From assembly GCA_050084515.1 (NCBI GenBank), contig CM114272.1, positions 55,366,001-55,430,000 of the forward strand: a DNA stretch of 64,000 nt, given 5' to 3'. Below are positions 48,690-64,000 of the stretch, piece by piece. Origin of the DNA: Blasia pusilla. Its lineage: Eukaryota > Marchantiophyta > Marchantiopsida > Blasiales. The notes below the pieces were generated by a model. The model was not told where the DNA came from, made no database searches, and saw only the letters and a list, made by a program, of their open reading frames with translations. The number at the start of each line of letters is the position of its first letter. Position 1 is the stretch's first letter. The position numbers were made by a program, and so were the translations under genes.

Positions 48690-51600
48690 TTAAGAACCCG
48701 TGGCATCATTAAGTTCCTCTGCAATCTGAATGTTGCCTTCCCATCTTTCTACCCTCATCAATGGTACATACTGACTTCCGACAGTTGTGACAGGTTGAAC
48801 TATTCTATTGGGAGCTTCAAAAGCCCCGTGGCCATCTAAACTGAACTCCAAAGTATTTCTTGATACCCTACGATTCCTCCCTTGCTTGTAGCACACTACT
48901 CGCCATCCAGACGATTCCTCCACGTCGAGGAAGAAAGCATGTTCAACCTGACTAGGGAATACAAAAGGTTCAGACCATTCAGGTTGCATTTGCCTGAAGT
49001 TTGCTAGTAAGAATCCATCACTATCACGCTTCATTGTAGCCCTAGCCCCACGCCAATCTGGTCGCACCCAAGTCCCTTTCATGAGAATGATAGGATTGGA
49101 TGTGTTCCCATAGTCCAATTTCCATATGTCAGTTAGCTCTCCTATGTATCCCATTTGCATCCATCCTCTATCTTCGTGATTGCTCATTTGCTCGAATACA
49201 GATATCAACCTTGAATCATATGAGACAAAATGATCGTCACTTTGATCTACCACACGGAAGTGGTTTCCATAGGCTTGCATTCTCTTGTAAGCTAAGACGG
49301 ACATTCGAGGTGGAGCAGACAGAAGATAGACATCCTGGTCCATATTTGGGTGTAGTGTTGAATGCTCTCGGATTGCCAATCGAATCCATTTTGTGAATGG
49401 TGGAAAGCCCCCCATACCACCCCCAATATGTGCATTTTTCTCCATATTATATTTCCTGTAGAGGTCATGCCATTATTAGCCGACCGATATTTGGTGAGCG
49501 ACGACATAAAATAAAACAAGGAAGCCAAATAAATGCAACAACACGTAGGCTTTAGTCATTCAACCCTTTACTTACCTCCACCATGATTGCATTACACTAA
49601 TGTTTTGCAACACATATTCATGAGCCATCTGCCAAATATGCCTCCGAAATTGCAATGGGGAATCTCTGCCTTGAAGAACTTCACCTACCGCTCCCTCATC
49701 TTCCTCCGCTTGCCATATCCTAGCCTTCACATGTTCAAACCCCGCCATATACTCTGTCAAATATCCCAAGGTCTCGTGTGAAATGTAACCCATTGCCATG
49801 CTGGCCTCAGGCGTGTATCTTGTCAAGACGTGGTCTTTCAAGACTTTCATAAAACGCTCCAGTGGGAACATCTACCTCGTACAAACAGACCCGTACTGCC
49901 CAAGCTCTTCCACAACATGGATAACAAGATGAGTCATGACATCAAAGAAGGCGGGAGGAAAATGGATCTCCAAATCGCACAATAATTCTACCACATCATC
50001 TTTGAGCTTGGGAAAGCTTGCTGGATCAAAGACCTTCACACATATTCGACCAAACACCTTGCACAATCGCATGATTGCATTACAAACCGGCTTCTGCATC
50101 AATCCCCTTAAGCATACAGGCAAAATCTCTTGCATAAGCACATGATAATCGTGTGTCTTCATACTACCGAGTTTCTTGTTTTTTACATGCTTTTTGAAGG
50201 CACTTGCATAGCCGATTGGAACTCTCAAAGATGCTAGCCTCGAAAGAAATGTTTTCCACTCTGTGTCTGTGCAAACATAAGATGCCTGGTATTTCAATAC
50301 CACATTGGTTTTGTTCTCATCATCCTTCAACCACAATTGAGAACGTATTCTCCTCTCTTGGAGATCCAATCGCATTGTTGCAGTGTCCTTCTCCCCAAAA
50401 AGGACTCAATAGGCTCTCGCATGCATTTTTCTCAATATGCATTACGTCTAGATTATGTTTGCTAGGGTCGAACTCTTGTTACACCACATATGACAACCAT
50501 GAGTACAAATGGATGATAAACCAGCCTCAATTCTTGAAAGCATCTTGTGTGGCAAATAATAGACGTTGCCTTTGAGCGGATGGGTGACGTAGATTACCCG
50601 CCAGTAGTCCAACTCCACATCAAGTATGCTCTGCCGTTTCACACCATATCTTTGTCTCGAATCCCGTTGAGAATTTGGAGCTTCTGTATCTTGGCGTTCC
50701 GGTACGCCCTCTAAACCACCACCTGTGTCTCTTTCCATGTCGTACATGGTCTTTTGGTGTCCCCAATCCAGAATCTGCTCTTTAGCGACTTGTGGAGGTG
50801 GACCACGAAGCTCTCGGGCATTGTTGAATTGAACTATCTGTGACGCCCTATGTCTGTAAGGATGATCAAGTGGGAGGAAACGTCGATGTCCAGTGTATTT
50901 CATGCTCCTCAAAGGTTTGGAATGCTCACCAGTGAAATTGGGGCCACATGCTATACAAGCCAAATACCCCTTTGTTGCCTAACCGGAAATCATGTGGGCT
51001 GGATAATCTCCCAAAGTCAATACCAATTGGGCTTTTAGCGTGAATGGGTTTGGTCTCCCAACCCGTTGCACCACATCATGGATCCAAATACCTTCGTACC
51101 ACAAGCGCTTCAACTCATCCACAAGAGGAGCTATCCAAACATCTATATTCCTAGAAAGAGCAGATTGTGGGCCCGGGATAAGCAAAACCAATATGACAAA
51201 AAACTTCTTAGTAGTCAACCACAGAGGGAGGTTGTAATGCATCATGGTTACATGCCTGCAAGAATATACATTGTTCTTGTCTCCGAATGGATTGACTCCG
51301 TCAGTTGAGAGGCCAAGCCTCACATTCCTTGTCTCTCTTGTAAACTCTGGCCATCTCCGGTCGATGAATCTCCAAATTGCCGCAGCAGGCCATCAATACT
51401 CTTGTTCTCGGCTGTCCAAGTCATCAACTTTGAAATATTTGGGCTCCTGTACATCCGTTTCAATCTAGGAATGATTTCAAAATGTCGAAGTACCTTTGTA
51501 GGTTGCATGGACTTGCCCACATTCCTATACCTTTGTTGTCCACATACCAGGCAACTTGATCGATTTGCATGCTCTCCTCTAAAGAGCACATGGCCATCAG

Positions 51601-52516
51601 GGCAAGCATGAATGGAATTTTAATTCAATCCAAGACTTGACAATAATTTAGTTGCCTCGTACTTATTGCCAGGAGCCGTGTTCCCAATAGGAAAGACTAT
51701 TGTCTTCAAGAATGCAAGTAACCTTGAAACAAACAGAGTTATGACACCATGATTCCCACAGATGTTCATCAACATCAGTAATAAGGCCAATTTTGTACAC
51801 TTAGAGCCATGGAACAAAGGCCTGCATGCATCAGCAACAGTTTCATGCAACCCAAACATCCATCCCTGCTCGTCCTCTTCTTGCCCAATATCGTCTGCGA
51901 CCTCTCCAGCCTCTTCGGCTGCATCAATGATGTCTTTCATGCTCTCAAAATCATCATATAATGCATCAAGATCTTGGAAGATGTCACGGACCATTCGTTG
52001 CACATCAATCCCATGATCAACACTATCACCTTTAGCATCAACCCCATCGTCACGGTTTTTGTCTGCAAACTCCTCGGGTGTGGTACCTGCCTCACCCGCA
52101 TCTCGAGCATCGAGGTTGCCCATTGCTTGTCCCAAAAATTGTGCATGTCTAGTCGCACTGGCAATGTTCGATGTAGACCTCCACTCTTCATCAGACAAGT
52201 CCTCACCACCTAGAACTCCATATACTCTTTTTTCTGGATGCCTTCCGTGTTTCTGAAGGTGAGTGAAAATATTACGAAAGGCTTGTGTGCGAGACCCATT
52301 GCAAGCTACACAAAGACATCTCATCCGGTCACTTCTAGAGTGTCCCACTAGGACTTGCTCCCGATCCCAAAGTTTGGAATCACGAGCCCTGATCTGTTCT
52401 TGATGTTGTAATGGTAACCTTCTTGTTCTAGGTCCGAAGCGGTGTGGAGGATTTCCTATGGATGCATGATGATGAGCATTTTGCCCCCAGTAGGGAGGGC
52501 TAGGTGGGACATCCAT
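48690..52516 (-). pseudogene. CACTA TNP2-type transposase (broken)
   Basis: In order on the minus strand: a Cys-rich N-terminal finger (RCLCVACNGSRTQAF...HLQKHGRH, 52400-52250); an acidic region; a central Transposase_21-like part, LSTDGVNPFGDKNNVYSCRH, WLTTKKFFVILVLLIPGP and LTLGDYPAHMISG (51323-50979); KHNLDVMHIEKNACESLL (50460-50404), the family signature; a DUF4218-like part, IHFPPAFFDVMTHLVIHVVE, then MFPLERFMKVLKDHVLTRYT and ASMAMGYISHETLGY (50000-49700); and a DUF4216-like part, YGNHFRVVDQSDDHFVSYDS, LTDIWKLDYGN...LMKGTW (49400-49050). Frameshifts at about 51350 and 50470 and a stop at 49872 break it. The product would cut and rejoin the element ends. Confidence 0.88.
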
Positions 52517-52795
52517 GAAACCCTAAAGGTACCAAACTTCACTATCAACCATAAAAAAATATGTTTACAAACTTATAGGGTGGTAACAAAAATGCGCGAG
52601 GTTGCTGATATTCCCCACCTTTATACAATCGATTGGCCAACTTGGAACGTAGTCATTGCATGTGGACATATTCGAGCAACCTGGTATTGAGGCAAAATCA
52701 GTGAGACGGAACCCACATTGAATACAAAAATACATGTCTTAGTACACGGTCTATGCACTACTTTCGCAACTATCCAAACTGGTGGAATCTGTTTC

Positions 52796-53344
52796 TTAGT
52801 CATCTGTGGCTTGCCACTCATCTGTAAACTCCTCCATGTCTCCAAAGACTTGGTTGATCCGGTATGGCTGTTTCACTGGCTTGTTTCCAATCAAGTCATG
52901 TGGACTATTGTCTACCAAGTGCCCCAATTCAATGGATTCTTTGACCCAGTTGTAATGAAGCACATACAGACCTTGAGATGACACCCACAAATGAATCAAT
53001 GTATTTCCATGATGTCTACAGGCTTTGGAAAAGGATTGGAAAATCAAGTGGGTAGTATTCCTATCCACCGTGTCATCCACATGCCCACCACATTCTAGAA
53101 TTTTTCTCTTCATCCATGTCAGCCTCCATTGAGATATATTGTCACGGACAAATACTACCCTCACCCGACCAAACATGGTTGGATGTGGAGTGGGTGGCGG
53201 ACCAATTGGGAGTGGTTTCCCTTCCCTCACATTCTTCCAATACAATTTCTTTTCCCTCAGAATAGCCACTAAGCTTGATTTACTCTGGAATAGATCATGA
53301 TCGTCAGGGTCATGCAATCTTCCATCTTGGATGGACAAGGACAA
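52796..53344 (-). CDS. BRCT domain exon
   Basis: A 183-codon open stretch. VRVVFVRDNISQWRLTWMKR, KILECGGHVDDTVDRNTTHL, IFQ and LHYNWVKESIELGHLVDNSP give the BRCT fold pattern: first strand, GG turn with D..V...THL, then the W of the last helix (NWV..S...G..V). BRCT domains bind phosphopeptides in DNA-repair proteins; the closest look to me is the BRCT of DNA polymerase lambda-type proteins, but this is a guess. The first codon shown is TTG preceded by an in-frame stop next to an AG, so an intron acceptor rather than a start is likely. Confidence 0.6.
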   Translation of the reverse strand: MSLSIQDGRLHDPDDHDLFQSKSSLVAILREKKLYWKNVREGKPLPIGPPPTPHPTMFGRVRVVFVRDNISQWRLTWMKRKILECGGHVDDTVDRNTTHLIFQSFSKACRHHGNTLIHLWVSSQGLYVLHYNWVKESIELGHLVDNSPHDLIGNKPVKQPYRINQVFGDMEEFTDEWQATDD

Positions 53345-53719
53345 CTAATCTGTGTGGACATATTTAACACCCCGTTCACTCCTCTGGGAATTCAGGATGG
53401 TCCATCTGAAATTCCCCAAAACTCTTACCCAATTCACAGAAATGCCATGTGTGGCATTACAGAGACAATCAGTCTTTCTGCCACCCAATCAGTGTTTCAC
53501 AAAGTTTCTCTTAAGCCGACACCATTCATCATGGAGCAATTCACGAGAGGCCATGATGCAAGCTACAATCCCTGCAAAAAGAGAGGTTGGCATCGTACCC
53601 GATGCGCATCCGGGTGAGGTCTCATGACACATTAACACTTTAGAGACACCGCCACTTGGGAGTGGGGGAAGCTCAACAATTCTCATTTTGGTACTGTGTT
53701 GCCAATGATTTTCCATGGT

Positions 53720-54020
53720 GGACTACCTAGCTCTAAAGCTATACTTGCATGATTGGATATGGCAATGGATGACAAATGAATACAGAATTCCTTGTGCAAC
53801 CAGACACATCCTAATCAAGAACCTAATCACAAGAGTCTTTTAGAAACCACCACGATTACATTTCATTCTTCCTAAACAAAAAACTGCATAATGTTGATAT
53901 TTTTCTCCATATTATATAGTTTCGCAATTATGGCCGTTTGATCAAAATTTCAAAATATTGGAACTCTCAAAATCAGAGGGTAGGTAATGAAGAGTCTCTA
54001 TACGAAGTCATACCACCTAC
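53720..54020 (-). other. Intron-like stretch of the PHD-BRCT gene
   Basis: Between a GTAGGT donor (about 54020) and an AG near 53730. No open frame; AT-rich. Confidence 0.4.
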
Positions 54021-54172
54021 CTAGTAAGCATGTTTAGAGTCTCGACCCTCTTTACATCAGAAGTGGCTACCTTGCACTCTTCACCAAAGTGCCACGGAAT
54101 TCTGTTCAGACACAAATCTCTCATCCGCCTACCTGAAATTCAAATCCATGAAATATGATCTCTCAAAGGAAT

Positions 54173-54837
54173 CTAAAGTGTGGGATCAACTTTGTGTCGG
54201 TGGAAATATAACCACCACCTATCCTCACCACATGCAGCATGGTCATATATAATCCGATCGCATGCATAACCCTTGCTCATAGCCTTCTTCAAGCAAGTCC
54301 AATGCCATGCAGTGGGGCACCTAAGGCAATAGACCATGTCCTCCCATAACTCCTCAACATGCTTATGGCATTCTGGGCAATAATGCATGGGGCAAGACTC
54401 CACTCCCGTAGGCAAAAAAGTAAAGAAAAAAACCTCACACAAAAGGTATCTGGGCACTTTCTCACACAAACCCCAGAATCCTCGCTCTCTGCAAAACTCC
54501 CCTCTAGACCACACTTGGTACACCTAGCCATTTGCTTCATACAATCCTGGCATAACCAGCTCCCCTCGTGATTTGGTGGGAGGTTGACCCCTGGACAAGA
54601 GTTCTCTATAGCCCTCGTTGATTCTGCAGTTGCGTGGAAGTGTCTGGCACAAGGCCCATTGCAAACAACCAGGTCTTCCCCATCATCACAGATTGCACAA
54701 ATATGGGCTGCCTTCTGCAAAACCTGCAGAGCACTATATGGCGCATAAGTGCTTACCTCGGGGGTTCTCTTGGCCTGGTATTTTGGGCGCGCTATCCTTG
54801 TACGTTGGTTACTCCTACATGCAGAGACAAAAGACAA
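54173..54837 (-). CDS. PHD-finger exon(s), EDM2-like arrangement
   Basis: The reading has HICAICDDGEDLVVCNGPCA then RHFHAT (C-x2-C...C..C....H), SWLCQDCMKQMARCTKCGLE and VCVRKCPDTFC. A frame change follows near 54460, then CPMHYCPECHKHVEELW, YCLRCPTAWHWTCL and YFHRHKVDPTL. Repeated Cys4-His-Cys3 units with a C.RCP.A.H..C finger and an H..DP tail recall plant EDM2-type chromatin proteins. PHD fingers read histone tail marks. The preceding exon ends REGYR and this one begins SNQRTRIARPKYQAKR. Confidence 0.6.
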
Positions 54838-55689
54838 TAAGATTACTATTAGGTGTAGAAATTCAACGGATCTATAATATCCATGATTCAGGCATGGAAA
54901 AAAAAAAGCTAAAAAATGGATGTCAGTGGATGTGGAGGTTACCTATAGCCTTCACGATACTTGGATTTCCAATAGTCAATCCTTTGGTACCTATACATAG
55001 AACAAGTTAAAGTTAAGTAGCATAAGAAGCAATTGCTTCTACAGAAATCATTACTTCTTATTAATTTTTTGGTTGCATACATCCCCGTAATAGCGTCTTT
55101 TATCGTCCAAGGTCAAGAGTGTACACACACCATGCCCCCTCAAAATAAGCCCAATTCCATCAATGAAGACAAATAACGGTGACTCAATTAATGATTGGAA
55201 AAAATGGATCCTCTTATTTTCTTCATGTTTACAATTACAAATGTTATGCGTGTGCCATATGAGGGGCCTCAAGTTAGGCTACGGGTCGGACTCGTTACCA
55301 TACTGCAGCATCACGGCATATGTTTAGGCAACATATGCAAACTTTCCCAGAAATCGTTCTACGACTTGAGCGAATGCATACTAAGTCCCCCGAGGTTACA
55401 ACTTCCCAAGTATTACAATACTCAAGAATAACCTCTACCGTGTGGCCACCAATAGAACGCGCATATTCAATGATGGCTCATGCCTTCCTAACAATGGGAT
55501 GATCCTCCCCTGGGAGAATCCCCCCTGCATCATGACAGATATGAAGAGTGACTTTGCGTGTGACCCCAAGCATTAGCCATGCTAATAGTGCTGCTCTATC
55601 CTCCCTCCACATAACAATGTATACAAATCGAACATACACGTGGCAATCTTCCAAACAGAATAGCCAATTCCTAGTCTGCCTTTGTCGCC

Positions 55690-57780
55690 TATTTGGGGTC
55701 CAATAACGGTCAGAGTAGGCTTCAGCATAGGCTTCTATGACAAGATCTCCTTAACTTGATTGAATGCTTTATCTACTTCTTAGGTCCAAGTTGAGTTGGC
55801 AAACTTTGTGGTCCAATCCATAAGAAGTCTCATTATTCATGCAAAGTTCCTCACATAGATCCGATAAAAGTGGATAGATCCAATGAACCTTTTCATCCCC
55901 TTTATAGTGGAGGGAGGTTTCCACTAAACAATAACTTTGACTCTATCCATATCCAGATTGATTCCATTTGCACTAACCACGTGACCCAAGAACTTGATCT
56001 TGCTCAAACCAAATTCACTCTTAATCCCATATATCTTGTTCGCTCTAAGTGTTGACAACACCGCCTTCAACTATCGAGCGAGCTTCTCTAATGACTTCAA
56101 ATTGTACAATATGTTATCATCAATATAATAATTGGCAACCCCATATGCATAATACAACAAGAAAGTGAGATAATAAGACATGTTTGAATTTTGTTGTTTG
56201 AGTCATATTAGATGGATAGAAATAGAAAGGAATAGAAAAAACGGACATGGATTTGAGTGGAATAGAAAAAACCTTTTATTAATCAAAGAATAATTTATTT
56301 AATATTATAATGGAAGATTATAAATATTAATAAATTGGAATAATTCTGATAAATAACCAAAAAGTTAGAATTTGTGCCTTCAGTCATATTTGATGGAAAG
56401 GGAAAATAAATTTTAATGGAGAAGGAGTAAATTTTGTTTAAATTTAATGGAATGATCAAATTACTTAGGGGATTGGGATATCATTTAAATTTGAATGGAG
56501 GATTGTAATTACTTAGAAGAGTGAAATGTTATTACTCTTCCAAGATTTTTGAAAATAGAAATTATATTTAATTTTTGAAATAAAGAATTTGATTATTTTT
56601 AAAGATAATCGTATTAATTCACATGTGATATTTTAGTAGAGGAAAATGAATATGACTGGAAAAGGAAAATAATTTTGTTAATTAAAATTAACTAAGAATT
56701 TAGTTGGTGAATGGTATTTTGGTGGGAAGAATGGAAAGGGAAGAATAGTTATTGTTCGAACTTTTAGGGAGGAGTGAAATTATTTAGGGGAGACGGGTAT
56801 TATTTAAAGGTGAAATTTTCTTACTCTTTTAAGAGTAAAAAAACTGGAAATTATACTTAAATATAATTTCAAATTTAAAGTATAATTTTTTTTTAACCAT
56901 TATTGATGTCATTAATATAGATGATAAGATATTCATCCATCTCCTTATGTAAGATGGATTTCATCAATATGGTGAATATTGAAGGTGCATTACACAAACC
57001 AAAAGGCATCATTACAAACTCGAATGAACCATATCTCATTCTACACGCAATAATCTTCTGCATATCATTTTTGGATATGCAAATCTGGTAATAGTTTGAC
57101 TTCAAGTCAATCTTACTAAAGTACTTAGGACCTTAGAACCTATCAAAGACGTTCTATCCTTGGAAGGGGTTAATTTCTTTTTACAATCAGTTTTGTTGAA
57201 TGTGTGATAATTGACACATAGTCTCAACCTCCCATCCATCCTTTTTACAAAGAGACCGGCGCTCCATAAGGTGACTTATTAGTTCAAATGTATCCACTCT
57301 CTAAGAGCCCACCCAATTGCTTTTTCAACCTAGCAAGCTCGACTTGATTGGACTTATATAGAGCCTTCGAGGGCGGTCAAAACCTTGGTATTACTTCAAT
57401 CTTATGATCGCCTACCCTAATTGGTGGTAATTCATTTGTAAGCTCTTTTGTCAAGACGTCCCCAACTTCCTTCACCACTCTCTAAACTATTTTACTCATC
57501 GTATCGAGCAAAAAAACCCATCTTCTACATTAGTTGGACTTTTCCCCGTAAAGACATTCACCATCTCCTCTTTCACAAAAACCTCACAAATCAATCTCAC
57601 CTGAAACCGTTTATCTTTCACTAAGACACTTAACTTCAATGGTCTTTGTCTTAGGGCCATCTCATATCCATCCAAAAATGTGTTCCCAAACTCCCTTGGA
57701 GTCCCTCCCCCAACCTACCTTTGGGAAAGTCCTTTTGGGCCATTCTTTGTAGCCCTCAACCTAACTATTATTTTGATAGT
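55690..57780 (-). mobile_element. Ty3/gypsy RT remnant, split by an AT-rich insert
   Basis: The minus strand reads ELPPIRVGDHKIEVIPRF, NQVELARLKKQLGGLLESGY, GAKYFSKIDLKSNYYQICIS (first Asp block, 57120-57070), MMPFGLCNAPSIFTILM and LIIYINDI (56900). On the far side of the insert come YYIDDNILYN (56130), SKIKFLGHVVSANGIN (approximate), and GMKRFIGSIHFYRIYVRNF (55860). It has many stops. RNase H and integrase are absent. A third RT lineage, distinct from the elements at left. Confidence 0.8.
56155..56888. mobile_element. AT-rich insert in the gypsy RT (possible non-autonomous element)
   Basis: About 730 bp, >70% AT by eye, with repeated motifs GGAATAGAAAAAAC (56235, 56265), GGAAAATAAATTT-like and ATTACTCTT(CC/TT)AAGA (56530, 56820). 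The RT reads YIDD-like on both sides (YYIDDN left, YINDI right), so a short stretch of the target appears twice around it. No coding capacity or clean terminal repeat identified. Confidence 0.4.
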
Positions 57781-58560
57781 TTAGAGATGATTTCTCATTT
57801 TCTGCTCATACATTTGTTTGGATCTTTAGTGTGTTAGAATTGTCTTATCCTAAGCCTTCCAACGCCGCCTTATTCATCTCAAACGCATCGTAGGTCTAAT
57901 CTTCATAACCCTAAACACAAAAATTCCCCAAGTGCTTAGTCAAGTTGCAATCCCCTTGAAATCCAACTATTGTGAGATTTGAACTCCTATCAAATTTTGT
58001 CTGCCATTTAATATTTTTATACTAGGTCACGACCATCATTACTTAAAGCCTAACAAGACTTGTGTCTCACATGCAACTCTCGTCTCATTCTAGAGACGTC
58101 AACACCCTTCCATCCTAATATGAAACCGTTAAAGTTATGATGTTCCACATCATTGCATGTTTGGTTATGAAAGTCCTGCCAAAATATAACAATTATAATC
58201 CTACCAAGGACCTCGATGGCTTAAATGAAAATATGATTGAGACCATTGATAATCAAAAGGATTCATTTTAAGAACCAATGAAGCCATTTAAGCCATCAAG
58301 GATCTTGAGGGATTAAATTCATCATCAATGGTTCCATTCATTTTGGGTACATATTTTCTAAACCCATCTAAAACATAAATGCTTTAAAATTTAAGGTAGC
58401 TCCATGAAATGGATGCAGGTATGAGGAACTTTATGAGTATGCTCTCACCCTAGTATGAAATTTTGAAAAACTATGTAGATCATATTGCCATTAGCTTGAA
58501 CAAAATACCAAACTATCTGTTGGGTTTGGCATTAAATTATGTACAAAAATTATTTACCTG
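57781..58560. other. Gene-free stretch
   Basis: No coding pattern, repeats or element ends recognised; AT-rich intergenic DNA between the gypsy remnant and the M4 fragment. Confidence 0.4.
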
Positions 58561-58770
58561 ACTCAAAGGGATGAATTGCCTGCTTCTTTACATATGGGCC
58601 ACTCTTTGTCTACTGTTTTGTTAGGCCCGAGCACAACTTTGAGGTTCGAACACAACATCACCCTAATCCATGTTCGTGATGCTACAATTACCCAATCTTG
58701 CCTCCAATTTGGGCTTTCACCCCCAAGTGTGTCCCTAGTAAATTTGTATCTGAATTCATGACATTGAAGG
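58561..58770 (+). repeat. M4: fragment of the M family
   Basis: 58590-58640 matches M1 31510-31560: ATATGGGCCACTC versus AAATGGACCACTC, TCTACTG(T/C)TTTGT, then AGGCCCGAGCACAACTT. One frame of each gives YCFVRPEHNF. Similarity fades by 58770. It places a piece of the N-MTase gene region next to the UDP-glucose pyrophosphorylase gene. Confidence 0.6.
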
Positions 58771-59203
58771 AAGATCCAAGTATGTTCAGAGTAATATCTG
58801 CATGTTCCAGGTGCCTGCATAATGCAACTATTAAGCTTACGGGTTTATTCAGGCGCTCAGGGGGATAGTTTCATCTTCAAATCATTTGGCCATCTTCACT
58901 CGATGTTTACGACTTCCATCAGTTGAGTCATTCCAAGATTGCTCCATGCTTTCACGAACACCAAGAGGCAAATGCAAAAATCTGATCGGGCCAACCTTGG
59001 GAGCAAGAAGAAAGTCAAAGAAAGGGCACCATGAAGCTGCGAGATGGTCCAACATCCTTGGCTTGAGGAAACTAGTTTAAGTAGCTCCAATTCAGACAAG
59101 ACCAACTTAAATACAAGGCATAATCTTTATTGATACTCTAATGACATTCCTCGGATTCTACACTCAATGAATTGTAACCTAATGTGACTTGCACCTTACT
59201 CAT
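58771..59203 (-). other. Probable 3' UTR and flank of the UDP-glucose pyrophosphorylase gene
   Basis: Downstream of the stop codon at 59204 on the minus strand. No coding pattern. An exact polyadenylation site was not fixed. Confidence 0.45.
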
Positions 59204-63958
<4,755 letters not shown>

Positions 63959-64000
63959 CTGCATAATGATGACAAATGGATATCATTGGCTAAATGTAAT

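Larger units (their letters stand above)
44135..52516 (-). mobile_element. CACTA/En-Spm-type DNA transposon
   Basis: The left end is a CACTATTACAAAAACC terminal repeat at 44135, followed by a 480-bp field of AGTCAT/ATGACT subterminal repeats, then two minus-strand genes: a TNPA-like protein (about 48446 to 45308) and a TNP2-type transposase (52516 to 48690). This is the classical CACTA layout, with the 3' end on the left. The matching terminal repeat (ending TAGTG) was not found to 58 kb, so the right end is lost or lies beyond my recognition. CACTA elements move by cut-and-paste and leave a 3-bp target duplication; here the left flank is CAA. Confidence 0.85.
52620..55660 (-). pseudogene. 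Multi-exon PHD-finger and BRCT-domain gene, fragmentary
   Basis: Minus strand, upstream to downstream: 55660-55280 (CHVYVRFVYIVMWREDRAAL, VTLHICHDAGGILPGEDHP), 55200-55060 (PLFVFIDGIGLILRGHGVCT, DDKRRYYGD then GTATGC), 55000-54945 (YQRIDYWKSKYREGYR then GTAACC), 54837-54173 (PHD fingers), 54140-54025 (RMRDLCLNRIPWHFGEECKV then GTAGGT), 53716-53350, and 53344-52796 (BRCT). Short exons with GT donors mean it descends from a normal spliced gene, not a processed copy. Stops and frame changes (55450, 54460, 53345) suggest decay. It is on the same strand as, and just upstream of, the CACTA transposase, so it is either a host gene beside the insertion or a fragment captured by the element. Confidence 0.55.

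Noticed and set aside
55581-55590. TAATAGTG as the right end of the CACTA element
   Set aside because: Only eight bases agree with the terminal repeat; the inner TTTTTG and subterminal AGTCAT repeats are absent.

Overview
This is nuclear DNA of a land plant with a large, repeat-rich genome. The evidence is a spliced host gene for plant-type UDP-glucose pyrophosphorylase (59204 to the right edge, minus strand, 15 exons with GT..AG introns), a CACTA/En-Spm DNA transposon of plant type (DUF4216/DUF4218, TNP2), several Ty3/gypsy LTR elements, and a 5S rRNA-derived relic. I cannot fix the species. A fern, lycophyte, bryophyte or gymnosperm would fit as well as an angiosperm.

Layout. 1-6560: a decayed Ty3/gypsy element (copy 1, minus strand, cut by the window edge) that carries a cytosine-5 DNA methyltransferase (C5-MTase) domain between protease and reverse transcriptase. 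6584-6690: 5S-like relic. 7408-8150: fragment of a palindrome-bearing gene family (called M here). 8151-11040: gene-free. 11041-20704: a second, nearly full-length element of the same retroelement family (copy 2, minus) with both LTRs; order in its own sense is LTR, long leader, gag with CCHC knuckles, protease, C5-MTase, RT, RNase H, integrase, PHD-like finger, PPT, LTR. 20705-26612: a third Ty3/gypsy element of another lineage (plus) with its 3' LTR. 26613-33167: M1, the fullest copy of family M (plus), whose product has a coiled-coil N-terminus and, at its C-terminus, the two halves of a beta-class N4/N6-type DNA methyltransferase fold; introns and flanks are packed with a roughly 25-bp palindrome. 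33168-34310: second copy of the third element's LTR. 34480-38894: more palindromes, tandem repeats and low-complexity DNA. 38895-40490: LTR plus leader of the C5-MTase retroelement family (plus). 40856-43560: M2, a 3'-truncated inverted copy of family M that keeps its promoter. 44135-52516: CACTA element (minus), its TIR sitting inside a plus-strand ORF. 52620-55660: pieces of a multi-exon PHD-BRCT gene (minus). 55690-57780: gypsy remnant interrupted by an AT-rich insert. 58561-58770: a fourth M-family scrap. 59204-64000: UDP-glucose pyrophosphorylase gene.

How it fits together. Almost everything left of 59 kb is mobile or derived from mobile DNA, and nearly every coding region there has stops and frameshifts. 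Two points stand out. First, the two C5-MTase retroelement copies share the same domain order, and copy 2 ends its integrase with a PHD-like finger, so the family paired a DNA-methylation writer with a probable chromatin reader. Second, family M combines an N-MTase-like protein with dozens of CpG-containing palindromes whose arms look decayed mainly at CpG. The gene assignments rest on motif reading by eye; no database search was possible.
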